From Macrocystis pyrifera (taxonomy: Eukaryota; Sar; Phaeophyceae; Laminariales; Laminariaceae), in contig JASSKH010000009.1 in assembly GCA_031763025.1 (NCBI GenBank), forward strand, positions 9,345,922 through 9,409,921: 64,000 nucleotides of DNA. Reading direction: 5' to 3'. Every line of letters starts with the position of its first letter. The stretch's first letter is position 1. Positions 21,592-30,261 of the stretch are shown here, piece after piece. A program made the translations under genes and the position numbers. Under the pieces are notes generated by a model. It did no database searches. It saw only the letters and a list, made by a program, of their open reading frames with translations, and had not been told where the DNA came from.

Positions 21592-22541
21592 ATCACCACC
21601 ACCACCACCACCCTCCGCCTCCGCGGTAGGACTGACGTAAGCCACGCGTGGCACAATTCTCCGCCTGCAGTCCGCTGATGATTCTTCCCCCCCCCCCCTC
21701 TGCTGTCTCTCTGTCTGTCTCTCTGTCTGTCTCTCGTTATTTCTCGCTCTTGGGATGTCTCTCTCCCTCTCCCTTTCTCTATCTCCATCCTTTCTCCATT
21801 TCTCTCTCTCTTTCTCCGTACTATCCACCTCCGTATTTTTCTCTCCGTCTCTCAACCCCCCCCCCCCCCCCCCCCCCCCTCTCTTTCTCTCGGCAACCCC
21901 GTGTATCCCCCCACCAAACGCCTTCTCCCATGCTGTTTGTTGCACGGCCGCGCAGGCTCCTAGAGGCAAGGGACAAGCTGTACGAGCTCCTCACCAACTG
22001 CATCCCGGCGGAAATGATCCTCAAGGTATCTACACCGGAATAAACCTCCTCGCTCCACCCCCACCCCCTGCCATCACCCGCGCGTGTGTGCCGCGCGTGC
22101 CGATCTTCAAATACCCGCGTCCGAACCCCCCGACCTCCGACCTCTCACCTCCCATCCCCGTATTTACTCGCCTCGAACTGTCCTCATTCCTCCTCCCCCC
22201 GCTACCCCCAACCCTCCCCCCCGCCTTCCCCCCAACCCCTCACCTGCCTCCGCCCGGCCCGTATACCCTCCCCTGCCCCCCCCCCCCCCCCTCCTTCGCC
22301 GCCTTCCCCTCCCATGTCATGCGCTTTTCTTTATTTCGTTTGTTTATATTTTTTTCTCTTCGGGAAGACGCTGACGCGGGAGTTGTTGAAAGTGCTGGAC
22401 ACCTGTCTCTGGGGCGAGGTGTTCAAGTGGGCCGCGTTTTACGAGCACCGCCTGCACCTAGGGAGCAAGGAGATCTTGCATCTGGAGGCGTTCGTGGCCA
22501 AGTTCATGTCCATTTACAAGACCTACATTATCGAGCAGTGA
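6805..22541 (+). CDS. RFC3: Replication factor C subunit 3 (clamp loader; yeast Rfc5 orthologue), 9 exons
   Basis: The exons are 6805-6888, 8664-8903, 10541-10667, 11256-11325, 15963-16074, 17630-17766, 19075-19173, 21956-22025 and 22368-22541. All introns are GT-AG and all phases agree, giving 370 residues (about 356 in animals). The N-terminus reads MLWVDKHRPKSLESLDVH. The P-loop GPAGSGKKT is at 41-49, the Walker B region VVVLVGVDRL at 151-160, the SRC motif at 197-199, and the C-terminal collar reads YEHRLHLGSKEILHLEAFVA. A glycine-rich insert of about 14 residues in exon 3 (GGC-coded, around residues 125-140) explains the extra length. RFC3 is one of the small subunits of the ATP-driven complex that loads PCNA on primed DNA in the nucleus. 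The Glu usually seen in the Walker B-like motif (TEVD) is Gly here. Introns of 342 to 4,637 bases are repeat-filled. Confidence 0.95.
7752..7862. mobile_element. MITE family 1, copy 1
   Basis: A 111-bp element in RFC3 intron 1 with terminal inverted repeats beginning TTACGGGGGACCATAGTA and ending in the complement. It is flanked on both sides by TA (7750-7751 and 7863-7864), as expected of a Tc1/mariner-type target duplication. It has no coding capacity. Confidence 0.8.
8440..8623 (+). repeat. C-tailed dispersed repeat, copy a
   Basis: A copy of the roughly 190-bp family sharing the blocks ACCTGGTGCAAGCAAT-like, AAAACCCGACG, GGGTCTATGGTCAT and CATGCATGACATGA, ending in 17 C residues (8607-8623). 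It ends 40 bases before RFC3 exon 2, so the C tract lies where a polypyrimidine tract is expected. Confidence 0.7.
8910..8927 (+). repeat. G18 homopolymer next to the exon 2 donor
   Basis: Eighteen G residues begin six bases after the exon 2 donor GT, followed by more G-rich sequence to 8943. The run is complementary to the C17 tract just upstream of the same exon. Confidence 0.9.
9120..9370. repeat. AGATCATGATCTATC repeat cluster
   Basis: A stretch of overlapping palindromic AGATCATGATCT words. About 110 bases at 9123-9225 are closely matched at 41845-41950, including CAGATAGATCATCTAGTTCC and GACAGGTTGTGCAGGATCTG-like blocks, so this is a dispersed repeat. Confidence 0.6.
9834..9938. mobile_element. 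MITE family 1, copy 2
   Basis: A 105-bp element in RFC3 intron 2, inverted relative to copy 1 by its internal sequence. The termini are slightly degenerate (TTACTGGGG and CCCCGGTAA), and TA lies on both flanks. Confidence 0.75.
11217..11243 (+). repeat. (GGC)9 array directly upstream of exon 4
   Basis: Nine GGC units lie where the polypyrimidine tract of the exon 4 acceptor should be, leaving only 12 bases to the exon. The array is perfectly complementary to the (GCC)10 array just after exon 4. Confidence 0.95.
11336..11365 (+). repeat. (GCC)10 array directly downstream of exon 4
   Basis: Ten GCC units begin ten bases after the exon 4 donor GT. Together with (GGC)9 upstream they form a possible stem of up to 27 base pairs around the 70-base exon. 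Confidence 0.95.
11429..11508. mobile_element. Foldback element, family 3, copy in RFC3 intron 4
   Basis: Inverted arms GTCCCGTTTTGGGGGACGAAG and its partner ending in CGGGACTGCACTCCC. The sequence is related to 41462-41537, 58876-58958, 40938-41003 and 13127-13200. Confidence 0.6.
12035..12235 (+). repeat. (CTA)n/(CTC)n trinucleotide array
   Basis: About 140 bases of CTA and ACT triplets are followed by about 17 CTC/TCC units and more CTA. The ORFs that cross it (poly-Tyr, poly-Val, poly-Pro) are by-products of the repeat. Confidence 0.9.
13220..13740 (+). repeat. AGATGAGCTA minisatellite, array 1
   Basis: Units of about 40 bases with the core AGATGAGCTACCGCCTATAG followed by CTCAAGC and an AAAACATGTG spacer. 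They alternate with a shorter variant (GTAGCTCATGTAGCTCCTA), giving a higher-order pattern. The array lies in RFC3 intron 4; a second array is at 15206-15665. Confidence 0.85.
14830..15020 (-). CDS. Possible minus-strand coding fragment inside RFC3 intron 4
   Basis: The minus strand reads an open Ser/Ala/Gln-rich then acidic peptide containing MDVDPIDVDEDNGQ and ending at TGA near 14838. A further open minus-strand stretch at about 14030-14120 contains KVVFKERYVRDSDDAAIHYS. The composition looks coding, but I recognise no family and can place no full exon structure. It may be the remains of a transposon protein or a nested gene; chance cannot be excluded. Confidence 0.25.
15206..15665 (+). 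repeat. AGATGAGCTA minisatellite, array 2
   Basis: The same unit, orientation and higher-order arrangement as 13220-13740. The two arrays are separated by about 1.5 kb of unrelated sequence in the same intron. Confidence 0.85.
15900..15915 (+). repeat. C16 homopolymer upstream of exon 5
   Basis: Sixteen C residues lie 47 bases before exon 5. A G22 run (16226-16247) follows the same exon. Confidence 0.9.
16226..16383 (-). repeat. C-tailed dispersed repeat, copy b (inverted)
   Basis: On the minus strand this reads the family blocks and ends in a C22 tail (G22 on the plus strand, 16226-16247). It lies downstream of RFC3 exon 5 and contains the inverted CGTCGGGTTTTCACCGACCA block. Confidence 0.75.
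17225..17303 (+). pseudogene. Decayed duplicate of RFC3 exon 6 start
   Basis: The sequence around CAATGCGACCTG, then a CAG acceptor and GTGTGCGGGG, closely repeats the true exon 6 boundary at 17612-17675, including upstream intron bases (GCGTGG...GGGT...ATCAATGCGAC). The copy loses the reading frame through indels after about 10 codons. It is about 400 bases upstream of the functional exon, which suggests a local duplication. Confidence 0.75.
17815..18120 (+). repeat. (TATGG)n pentanucleotide array
   Basis: About 60 units of GGTAT/TATGG with scattered point changes, starting about 50 bases after RFC3 exon 6. The ORFs rich in MVWYG are translations of the repeat. Confidence 0.95.
18126..18160 (+). 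repeat. (GCG)n trinucleotide tract
   Basis: About eight GCG units directly after the TATGG array in RFC3 intron 6. Confidence 0.85.
18453..18502 (+). repeat. (GTT)n/(GGT)n tract
   Basis: About ten GTT units run into GGT units in RFC3 intron 6. A related (GGT)n tract is at 19272-19302. Confidence 0.85.
18700..18858 (+). repeat. C-tailed dispersed repeat, copy c
   Basis: The family's 3' half, with the CCTGGTCGGTGAAAACC block reiterated three times, followed by GGGTCTATGGTCATACGACT, CATGAGTACA and a C-rich tail, in RFC3 intron 6. Confidence 0.7.
18886..19074 (+). repeat. C-tailed dispersed repeat, copy d, with C-rich tail reaching exon 7
   Basis: A shorter copy (CGACGTGCTCCGCCCCGGCA, then GAGTCTATGG, GCCATGCATGGCATGA) whose C-rich tail runs almost to the exon 7 acceptor. 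Exon 7 therefore appears to take its pyrimidine tract from repeat sequence. Confidence 0.65.
19609..19713. mobile_element. MITE family 1, copy 3
   Basis: A 105-bp element with termini ATACGGGGGTCCATAG and its complement, and TA flanks. Only 14 bases separate it from copy 4. Confidence 0.8.
19728..19835. mobile_element. MITE family 1, copy 4
   Basis: A second, near-tandem member in RFC3 intron 7, in the same orientation as copy 3. Its right terminus has drifted (extra C residues, GAA in place of GTAA). Confidence 0.75.
20983..21078 (+). repeat. GTGGCATTTTAGCCATTTTC short tandem repeat
   Basis: Four to five imperfect units of about 20-24 bases; each unit can itself fold (TGGC...GCCA). In RFC3 intron 7. 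Confidence 0.85.
21303..21465 (+). repeat. C-tailed dispersed repeat, copy e
   Basis: The family blocks CACCCTTCATGCGACTTG, CACCTCACGGCGCTTCGC, GGATGCGAGGGTCTATGG and GACATGAGTATA, ending in about 26 C residues. Further C runs (21553-21589, 21857-21879) follow before exon 8. Confidence 0.75.
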
Positions 22542-22815
22542 GAGGAAAATCAACACATACTGCAACGCGCTGAGTCTATACTGCCCGATTGTGCAAACTG
22601 CTTATGTATATATATATAAATGTATTTACATATATATATGTATTTACATTAGGTTCATTTTTTTAATTTGTTTTCGTTTTCACTTTCGTTTTTGTTTTTC
22701 GTTTTGATTTTAAGTTTTTATTTCAGTTTAGATCTCAGGTTTTATTTCAGTCTTATCTCAGTTTTTTTATTCCAGTTTTTTTTTTGTTTTGTGTTTGTTG
22801 CGGTTTTTGCTTGTA
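22542..22815 (+). other. RFC3 3' flank, AT-rich
   Basis: After the stop codon the sequence turns AT-rich, with TATATA runs (22603-22640) and T-rich tracts. No canonical AATAAA signal is obvious. I see no other gene. Confidence 0.4.
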
Positions 22816-22925
22816 GCACCGCCTGTACCTGGAAAGCGAAAAAAAGGAGATTTTGCACCTTGAGGCGTTCGTGGCTATACGTTCACGTAACCATGTCCAT
22901 TTTTAAGGCCTACATTGTCGACCAT
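22816..22925 (+). pseudogene. Decayed duplicate of RFC3 terminal exon
   Basis: It repeats the exon 9 segment at 22443-22541: AGCACCGCCTG, AAGGAGAT, TTGCA(C/T)CT, GAGGCGTTCGTGGC, CATGTCCATTT and CTACATT(A/G)TCGA all align in order. Small insertions (an A run; 8 bases around GTTCACGTAACC) break the frame, and the stop codon is gone. It lies 275 bases after the functional stop. Confidence 0.85.
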
Positions 22926-23263
22926 CAGCAAGGAATTGAAACTGGCAGCGCCCGCTGTCGGCCGTTCGTGAAAAATGTGGAAAAATTGGGACCGGGGGGG
23001 GGGGAGATGACACAACAGCGGTAGACTACTTCACTTTTCTAAACGCTAACCCTACAGTAACTCTAAAGAACATCCCGAAAACACTTGAACGAATACAATT
23101 GTGATTATATGATAGCTTGGGAGGCGTCCGGGGGGTGTGCAGAGCTTTTTTTTTGTATTTGCACACCCGGTTCACATCCATCGGTATCATCAACCCTCTT
23201 GAGAGAAACCCAGATTGAAGTGACGTAGGGTCTTCGCAAACTTCCAGGTAGTATATAGGAGGA

Positions 23264-23294
<31 letters not shown>

Positions 23295-24560
23295 CCTGGT
23301 ATATACATGTATATATGTTATATATATACATATTATATCTCGTTCATGTGGTCCTATGAAACCCGTAGTACGCGCGATCGAAGCATGGGACCTCTCTGGG
23401 CGGTCCTTATGTTTATTTACCCTATATAAGATGAGTTTCGACGAAATCCTCGATATCACAGCAGTTTTTTTTTTTGTTTGTTTTGGTTAGTTTTGTTTCT
23501 TTTTTTTTTTCTCACGTTTTTCACTGTTCGAAGAGCGTGCAACATGAACAGTAGCAACCGGATGTATGTATCGTGCTTGCGCTCGTGCCATACGCGGTCT
23601 CTTTGACGTGATGCGCTTCGGACAAACACTCCCCACCCCCCCTCCCCGTTGCCCGAGGCAGACGCTGTTGCTTCCCTCGTCACTTCTGATGGGACACCAT
23701 TTTTTTCGCCCTCTACGTTTTACAAGCAAGTTCATTTACAGTAGGGGGCTGATGTCATACTGCTGTGCTGGTAGATGGTCACCGTGCTTACTCGCTCGCC
23801 CCCGTATGTCTGCCTGCCTGTCCTTTTCCTGCGTCCTTTTTGGTTCCTTTTTTTTCATGCCTCCCTTTCTGTCCCAGGTTTATGTGATGGGAAAGCGAAG
23901 GAGCCCTTCGTTGCGTTTCGTTCCGGCCGGCGCCGGGCGTAAAGTTGACCCGTTTGGGAACTCATTTGCCAGAGAGGGCAAACAACATGTTGACAAAAAA
24001 AATGACGAGTAGTGCGTACATCATCGACCAACACTGCTTAGGTCTGCTGGGGGCGACAGATTTCTTCGGCTGTCCAAACTATTGATTCGAACAACGGGAG
24101 TTAAAAGCTATGATGATATATATATAAAACACACAACAGACACGCGCAAACCACAATGATTCTGCGGTTCATACAGTACAACCGCGATGCTCCCACTGTT
24201 GTCTGTGGTTTTTTGGAGGGGGCTTGGGGAGGGGGGGGGGGGGAGGAAAACCACGACTGATAATCAATCTGTTGACCCTCTACGTAGGGACTTCAGAGCG
24301 AACAATTGACGATGAAAAAGGGACGATTGTGGCAACCACCCACCAAGCTGGCTGGATGAGGGGATGATACAAATTGGTGTCCGAGGTACAAATGGTTGAA
24401 CGCAAGGACTGGTACGGCGCGGGCGCAACATGATCCCATATATCCGTACTGCTGGCCGCTCGCTCACGCTGTGCTGCTCATAGACGGTTGATATAAACAC
24501 CAGAGTTAGTTTTATTATCGTTGTTCTTGTCGCTATCTCGGCGGTCCCGAAAGGGTTATA
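22926..24560. other. Repeat-rich intergenic region
   Basis: It holds TA-rich tracts (23256-23340, 24116-24126) and homopolymers. An open stretch after a CAG acceptor-like site at 23878 reads 46 codons containing GKRRSPSLRFVPAGAGRK to a TAG at 24010. I cannot link that stretch to any gene. No gene is otherwise supported. Confidence 0.35.
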
Positions 24561-24571
24561 GTTGTTAGGCC

Positions 24572-24818
24572 CATTCTTATCGGAGATTTTTTTTTTGTGT
24601 TTTTTTCCAGAGTTTCCCAAGTTTGGAAATATGTCTTGGTTGAGATACGGAGGCGTTGTGTCTCAATTTGTGAAATTCTTCAGGAGCAAAAAACAAAAAG
24701 GAAAGTTAGATTCCACATATTTGGGGGAAAAAAAAAAACAGGAAAATCTGGAAGATTTACACAAAATTGCGCGAAAAAATATGGAAATTAAGGGGAAAAA
24801 GGCTCTCCGATAAGAATG
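24572..24818. mobile_element. Inverted-repeat element, 15-bp perfect termini
   Basis: CATTCTTATCGGAGA at 24572-24586 is perfectly inverted at 24804-24818, enclosing about 217 AT-rich bases with no coding similarity. It is MITE-like and only one copy was seen. Confidence 0.55.
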
Positions 24819-25050
24819 TCCCTTACTTGAACCGATGACGGTTTTTCGGTGGCGGCCACCACACGAAGCCTATATAGGAGATGATAAGTTTTTTCGGTCC
24901 GAACTCTGGTGGTCCAACGGGGAGTGTACGGCAGACACGCGCGCTCGATGATTGTGGTTCCGTGCGCGCTGCTGCTGTGTTTTTTTTCGCTCTTGCTTTT
25001 TCATGGACGGTTGATGTATATGCGACCGCACTTACTTAAGGTAGGGGTCT

Positions 25051-25256
25051 GGTCCCTCTATAAGTGCCAGGCGCCCGATGTAATGATGCCTGTGGAATCG
25101 CTTGGCACATGCCTGCAGATGGGATTACCCAGTGCGGCAGTGTGCGGAATAATGCCGGCGCCCGCTATTATGACGGTGTATGTATTGGCCTGGCACATTT
25201 GATACATATATACATACATACGTCCATGACATACAGGCCGGCACTATAGAGGGACC
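25051..25256. mobile_element. MITE family 2, full copy
   Basis: A 206-bp element with terminal inverted repeats GGTCCCTCTATAAGTGCC and GGCACTATAGAGGGACC. Internal blocks (AATGCCTG(C)GGAATC, CTTGGCACATGC, GCCGG) recur at 46568-46706. Confidence 0.7.
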
Positions 25257-25368
25257 ACTCGTCCTGCATATAAAAAGATGACATCGTATATACCGTAGTA
25301 AAGAGCGTTGAGTTCCGCACTGGTAATGTTATGTCCTGCCAACGACGCCAATTGTTAAGTTCAAAGGT

Positions 25369-25774
25369 CGGGACACTTTTTTTTGTGTCCCTTGTTACAG
25401 GTGTGCCTGTTGGGCAGGTACTCGTTGGGACTCACGTGTGTTGTTCGCTTAAAGAGATAGAAGAAGAGCAGCCAAGCTGCTTTGTTCCTTTCGTGCACGA
25501 TGAGAGACTGGGAGCAAGGCTCGTGCGTCGTTGGGAAAACCCCATCTAAGATACGCCTCTCAAGTATTGCAAAAATGCGATCCCAATACCTGAACCCAGG
25601 TAATTACGGGCCTTTCAGCCACATTCAAAGCAGTACCATAGCACTAGCCCACTCTGATGAGCCGTATGTGCAGAAATTATGGGAAAATTCGTGGAGACCC
25701 CGATTCCACGGCCTAGAACTTGAGTCGAAGATGCGGTTCCTCGAAACCCACTCCCACACCTCTGAACGGCAAGG
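25369..25774 (+). repeat. Diverged 400-bp repeat, copy 1
   Basis: Matches 26849-27240 over its whole length at roughly three bases in four, from GGGACACTTT to CTCTGAACGGCAAG. The best-kept block (CACTAGCCCACTCTGATGAG) is nearly perfect. A 129-codon frame crosses this copy and a 132-codon frame crosses the other, sharing SDEP(Y), HSHTSERQG-like peptides, but indels break their register. Confidence 0.8.
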
Positions 25775-26077
25775 TACGCCAAAAAAAAAGAAAGGAAGGC
25801 CAATCCGTACGGGGTGGTACAACTCGTCAACGAAAGCCGTCGCCATACCACCCGCAACGGGAGTGGGGTGAGAAAGTGTCTACAGGAACAAAGCAGTACC
25901 ACAACAATACGGTAAGGTGCTGTGAACAAGAGTCATTTTTTTTTTTTTTTTCGTAAGGCTCTCGACTAGATCGTTCCGAAAACACCTTGCTCGGTATTTT
26001 GGTAAATCTTCCCCTTTCCGCTCAGAACGATCGCATCCCTGTGCCAAACCAGCACTCTTTTACGCTACATACAGAGG

Positions 26078-26143
26078 GGGGGGGGGTGGGGTACTCATTA
26101 TCGTGCATGGCCGTAGTCATCCATAGACCCTCGCATCCCTACA
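26078..26143 (-). repeat. C-tailed dispersed repeat, copy f (inverted fragment)
   Basis: A G-rich run is followed by TACTCATTATCGTGCATGG, CCGTAGTCA and CATAGACCCTCGCATCC. This is the 3' end of the family on the minus strand. Confidence 0.65.
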
Positions 26144-26848
26144 GAGGGGGGGGGTTGGCCATGATCAATGGCAATCTCAGCAGAAATCGGCGGTAACCAC
26201 ACGGGGTGCTGCTACTAACAATAAGGTTTTCAGTAGATGTTGAATTCAGAGGTCCGAAGCATGATCCAAGCACGGACGGAGTTGCTTTTACGGCAGGAGA
26301 CGCGCAGAACATTGATTGGTGCTGCCCCGCGAATTGCTGTTGTTGCGCTCCCACGATTGCCCGCGCCCGCACTGCTGTGCGCTCACACGATTGCACAACT
26401 TCACCGACCCAGATAATAATCGATTCACGGTTCTGATGATCTGCTTGCCGCTGCTTGTTGTAGGTCTTTCTGGGCAGATATGTCACAGTTCTCAACATGA
26501 CATGGATGGGTATTGCCCGCACTGCTGTGCGCTCGGTGTGCACACCTCGGAGAACATAATCATCGATTCCCACTTGGTGATCTACAGTGTGTTGATTTCC
26601 AGAGGGCAGAGTATCACTGAACTGTGTGTGATCTACCGAGAGCCGCCTCCCTGACAACGTACCCGTTGGTCCCGTCACCTTCCTCGCTGCCTTGCCCCGG
26701 CGGCGCGGGTGTCTGTGTCGGCGGGGAAAAAGAGCTGGCCGCGGCACCAACGACACCACCAGTACCGCCAAGACCGGCGTCGCCGCATGTAGTAGTCATG
26801 TGGGAGCCGTCTACTCTGCATGCCATCGTGTTGAGATCAAGCACATGC

Positions 26849-27240
26849 GGGACACTTTGTATCCTTAGACAGGTCTGCCTATTAAGTCGGTACTCGTTGG
26901 TACTCATGTGTGTTGCTTGCTTAGAGATGGAAGAAGAGCAGTTTTATTCCTTTCGTGCACGCGGAGACTGAGACCAAGCTCGTGCGTCTCTGGAAAACCC
27001 CTGGTTCTCCACGTAAGATACACCTTACAAGTACTAGAAATACGTTCCCAGTGCCTGAACCCACAGGTAATTATCGGGATTTCAACCTCATACAAAGCAG
27101 TATCATAACACTAGCCCACTCTGATGAGCCGTATATGCAGAATTATGGGAAATTCATTGGAAAACCCCGCTTCCACGAACTAGAAGATGGGTCGAAGATG
27201 CGGCTCCTCAAAACCCACTCCCGCACCTCTGAACGGCAAG
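26849..27240 (+). repeat. Diverged 400-bp repeat, copy 2
   Basis: Partner of 25369-25774, in direct orientation about 1.5 kb away. The material following it (GGGTTGGACCTGTACTACAG at 27330) is weakly repeated again at 27772-27860, so the repeat may be part of a larger, older element. Confidence 0.8.
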
Positions 27241-27499
27241 GCAACGAAGCCGACAAAGTACGTAAAAAAACGAAGGGAAGACCTAACCTTCAGGGGCAGG
27301 AAATCATATCAATCGCACGGGTTTCATGCTGGGTTGGACCTGTACTACAGTAGTAGGCAGATCCCGCACGACCTCTCAAAACAACAGGATAATGCGTAGC
27401 TCAGCTTTGTACGTAGATCAGGATAATCAGATCGAGGTGTACACTACTTTTTTATGCGATAATACAGCACTTTTTCTGGTTTGTTTCATAGCTACAGTA

Positions 27500-28540
27500 A
27501 ACACATGTTCAAAAAAGTGGGAGGGGGGGGTCAGTCGCCCCTCCCCCCTACCCCCCTACCCCCCCTCACTTGTTGGAAATGTTCAAACCACGTCGAATAT
27601 GGAACCGATTCTCACTACATGATCTACATCTTTCAGGGAAGATACATACTGTAAATACAATACTGTAGTCCTGGTCTGTACGTGATCTTCAGCTCGACGA
27701 CGAGTTACCAGGTGGGAGCCGTTGTAATCTGCATGATCCATGAATGTCACATACCATGGTACATGTTTCCTGGGTTGGATCTATGCTACCTGGTACAGTA
27801 CAGCAGTACGTATACTGCCGTACAGATCCTGCACGACATCTTGAGCAATAACGGCAGACTGCGGTATAGGATCTACATGGTCCAGACCGTGATCTACCTG
27901 TCCGACATTTGGAAAGGTTTCGAGTTGAATGAACGGACGTGTGAGGTATGATATCAGAAGAACAATGTTCCGTGCGCCCTCGTCGCCAACAGGAAAAAAA
28001 AGAACCTGGTACAATGAAATAAAATTGCGCTCCCTTGGGTTCAAATAAACCTCTTCCCAGTAGGGTCGCGCACTGAACGGCAGTACTTAGGCGCACACAG
28101 AGGACTAGCGACGAAAAAAGGTGGATGAGGGGAAAAAAAAAACTACCATCAATTAAAGTTGTTTGTGTGTTTGTGTTTTTTTTTTTTTGCGTCGCTTTGC
28201 CTTCGCCTCGACTCAGTTTTGGCTCAGTGCTGGCTCCGCTTTAGTTTATCTTTTCGTGCATACCTGGTATAGGTTTAGCGATGGCGTCTCTTTGGTTCAG
28301 CTTTCCGCGTAGCTATGGCTCCTTCGGTTTGTCGTGCGCCCGTTGTGTTCGCCTTGGTGTACTTTAGCTGTGGTTTAGCCTGCTTGAGTCTCGGCTTTTG
28401 TCTGACGTGTAACCTTTGTCTTGGCTTTGTCTTAGCGTTGTTATTCTCAGTTCTTGTAAAACTGAGCCTCAGCTGCGGTAATTGCAAACTTGTCTGTCTG
28501 TCTGTCTGTATGTCTGTCCGCGTGGATTATATTGCAATGG
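27500..28540. other. Gene-poor stretch
   Basis: It contains C-rich runs near 27535-27565, several TACCTGGTA words and T-rich or GGCTTxGT-rich low-complexity sequence (28190-28460). No supported gene. Confidence 0.4.
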
Positions 28541-28559
28541 TCGATATATAAGGTCGTTA

Positions 28560-28860
28560 CAAATGATATTCGTACGACGTATTCGACCCTTACGGACCTT
28601 ATATACTGAAACATACCATACTACCAGGCAAATTTAGCCATATCATATATCCACGACACGTACCATCGTACCATACCGCCAACGTACCATACCACATGCT
28701 CTATTTTTCTCGTACCGTACTGCCAACACATACCATACCACATACGGTGTTTTTCCCATATACCATACCACCAGCATATCCCATATCCCATACCGCATTT
28801 TTTCCATATAGTATATCAAACCGTAGTACCATCATACCAGGTATCATATACCGACATACG
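28560..28860 (+). repeat. ACCATACC-rich degenerate array
   Basis: Repeated ATACCATACCAC and CATACCAT words, the complement of the TATGG theme of RFC3 intron 6, but far more diverged. Confidence 0.7.
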
Positions 28861-28874
28861 ATATCACATCAAGT

Positions 28875-29200
28875 AAGTACACAAGAAGAGCATACGTTGA
28901 AGGTGCAATGTGATGAGGTGATAAGTGAGGTGAAGGTGCAAGGTGATGAGGTGATATGTGAGGAGGTGAAGGTGCAAAGGGAGAGCGATGGCACCAGCAG
29001 GGAGCAGCAGCAGCCACAACGGCAACAGCAGCTCCAGCAGACACGTCTGCAACAAACAGCAGCAGCAGTACCACAAGAAGAGCATATGTTGAACGTGAAA
29101 GGTGCTAAGTGAGGTGCAAAGGGAGAGCGATGGCACCAGGGAACAGCAACAGCCGCAACGGTAACAGTAGCCGGCAGTCACGTCTGCAACAACAGCAGCA
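28875..29200 (+). repeat. About 180-bp tandem duplication
   Basis: AAGAAGAGCATA(C/T)GTTGAA, GGTGCAAAGGGAGAGCGATG, GCACCAG, CAACGG, ACGTCTGCAACAA and so on recur in the same order from 28887 and from 29078. Inside unit 1, TGATGAGGTGATA is itself reiterated. Confidence 0.8.
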
Positions 29201-29482
29201 TCAGGACCAAGTGGGTTCACTAGGCGCTTGCGACGATCGCACCGAAGAACAACAGCAGCAACAACAAGTAAGTGCACAAGAGCATGCTATCGCTCGTTAG
29301 ATATCATACTGCAGTACAGTACCAAAACGCTTGTTGGGGATCTCTAATATGACGAGCGATGGCAGAGCATCAACTGCACAAGAAGAGCATACCAGGTATG
29401 ACTTCAGGGCGACAGAGCAGGAACGAGTATAGATACCGTACTGACTGCTTTTCCAACACGAGAAGAAGAGCGTTCCTTGATG

Positions 29483-29895
29483 GATCTCTAATATTTCGCG
29501 GTACAGCGATCTCTTGTCAATCTGTCGTTTAATACATTGTAGTAAACAACCGACGACATGTTTTTCATTGGCCAACAGAGCGTCGTCAGCTCTCCGGCCG
29601 CTTGTTGGGGATCTCTTTTCTCCGTTCATGTTTGTGTGCCTCCTCATTGTGTAATGTTTTCTTCATTTTGCGATCCTCATCGCATACTTCGGTACTAAAA
29701 TAATAACCTCGCTGTTGAAAACACATTCTGTCGTTGCGGCTTGTTGGGGATCTCTAATATTTCGCGGTACAGAGATCTCTTGTCAGTCTGTCGTTAATAT
29801 CAACGGACATGTTTTCATTGGCCAGCAGGGAGTCATCAGCTCTCTGATCGCTTGTTGGGGATCTCTTATCTCCGTTCATGTTTGTGTGCCACCAA
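29483..29895 (+). repeat. Direct repeat, period about 270 bp
   Basis: GGATCTCTAATATTTCGCGG, GATCTCTTGTCA, TCTGTCGTT, ACATGTTTT, CATTGGCCA and CGCTTGTTGGGGATCTCT occur in the same order at 29480-29645 and 29750-29892. Confidence 0.85.
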
Positions 29896-30161
29896 GAGGC
29901 GGGTTGGACTTGGGTTGAAGGTTCGGATGGTATAGCGGTGCTAGTATATATGCGCTGTTGCCGCAGAGCTGTGTGGCTGCTCCTGCTGCATACTGCTGCA
30001 GAGCTGTGCGGTGTGCTGTCCTGTGCATTTTTGCTGGGCCAGGATGTGCAACAACAAAAAAACAAAACAAACCGGAGAACGCAGAACCCCGAAAGATACT
30101 CGTTAGCTCACCATGAGCAGAAATATCGCAGACATTTGCTACCGCCGTACCAGTACACTGC

Positions 30162-30261
30162 TGTGCTGCTCAAGATTCGAAACCCGAGACTGAAGACCGC
30201 AGAGACGGCATTGTGCTGCTCAAGATTCGAAACCCGAGACTGAAGACCGCAGAGACGGCAT
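30162..30261 (+). repeat. Perfect 50-bp tandem duplication
   Basis: Two units of exactly 50 bases (starting TGTGCTGCTCAAGATTCGAA) with no visible differences after the first few bases. This indicates a very recent event. Confidence 0.95.

Noticed and set aside
21755..22573. A 272-codon plus-strand ORF spanning RFC3 exons 8 and 9
   Set aside because: It runs through C-rich intron in the wrong frame for the exons; the true exons are defined by splice sites and family similarity.
23878..24012. Possible terminal exon after a good pyrimidine tract and CAG
   Set aside because: The 46-residue basic peptide has no recognisable family and no partner exon with matching phase.
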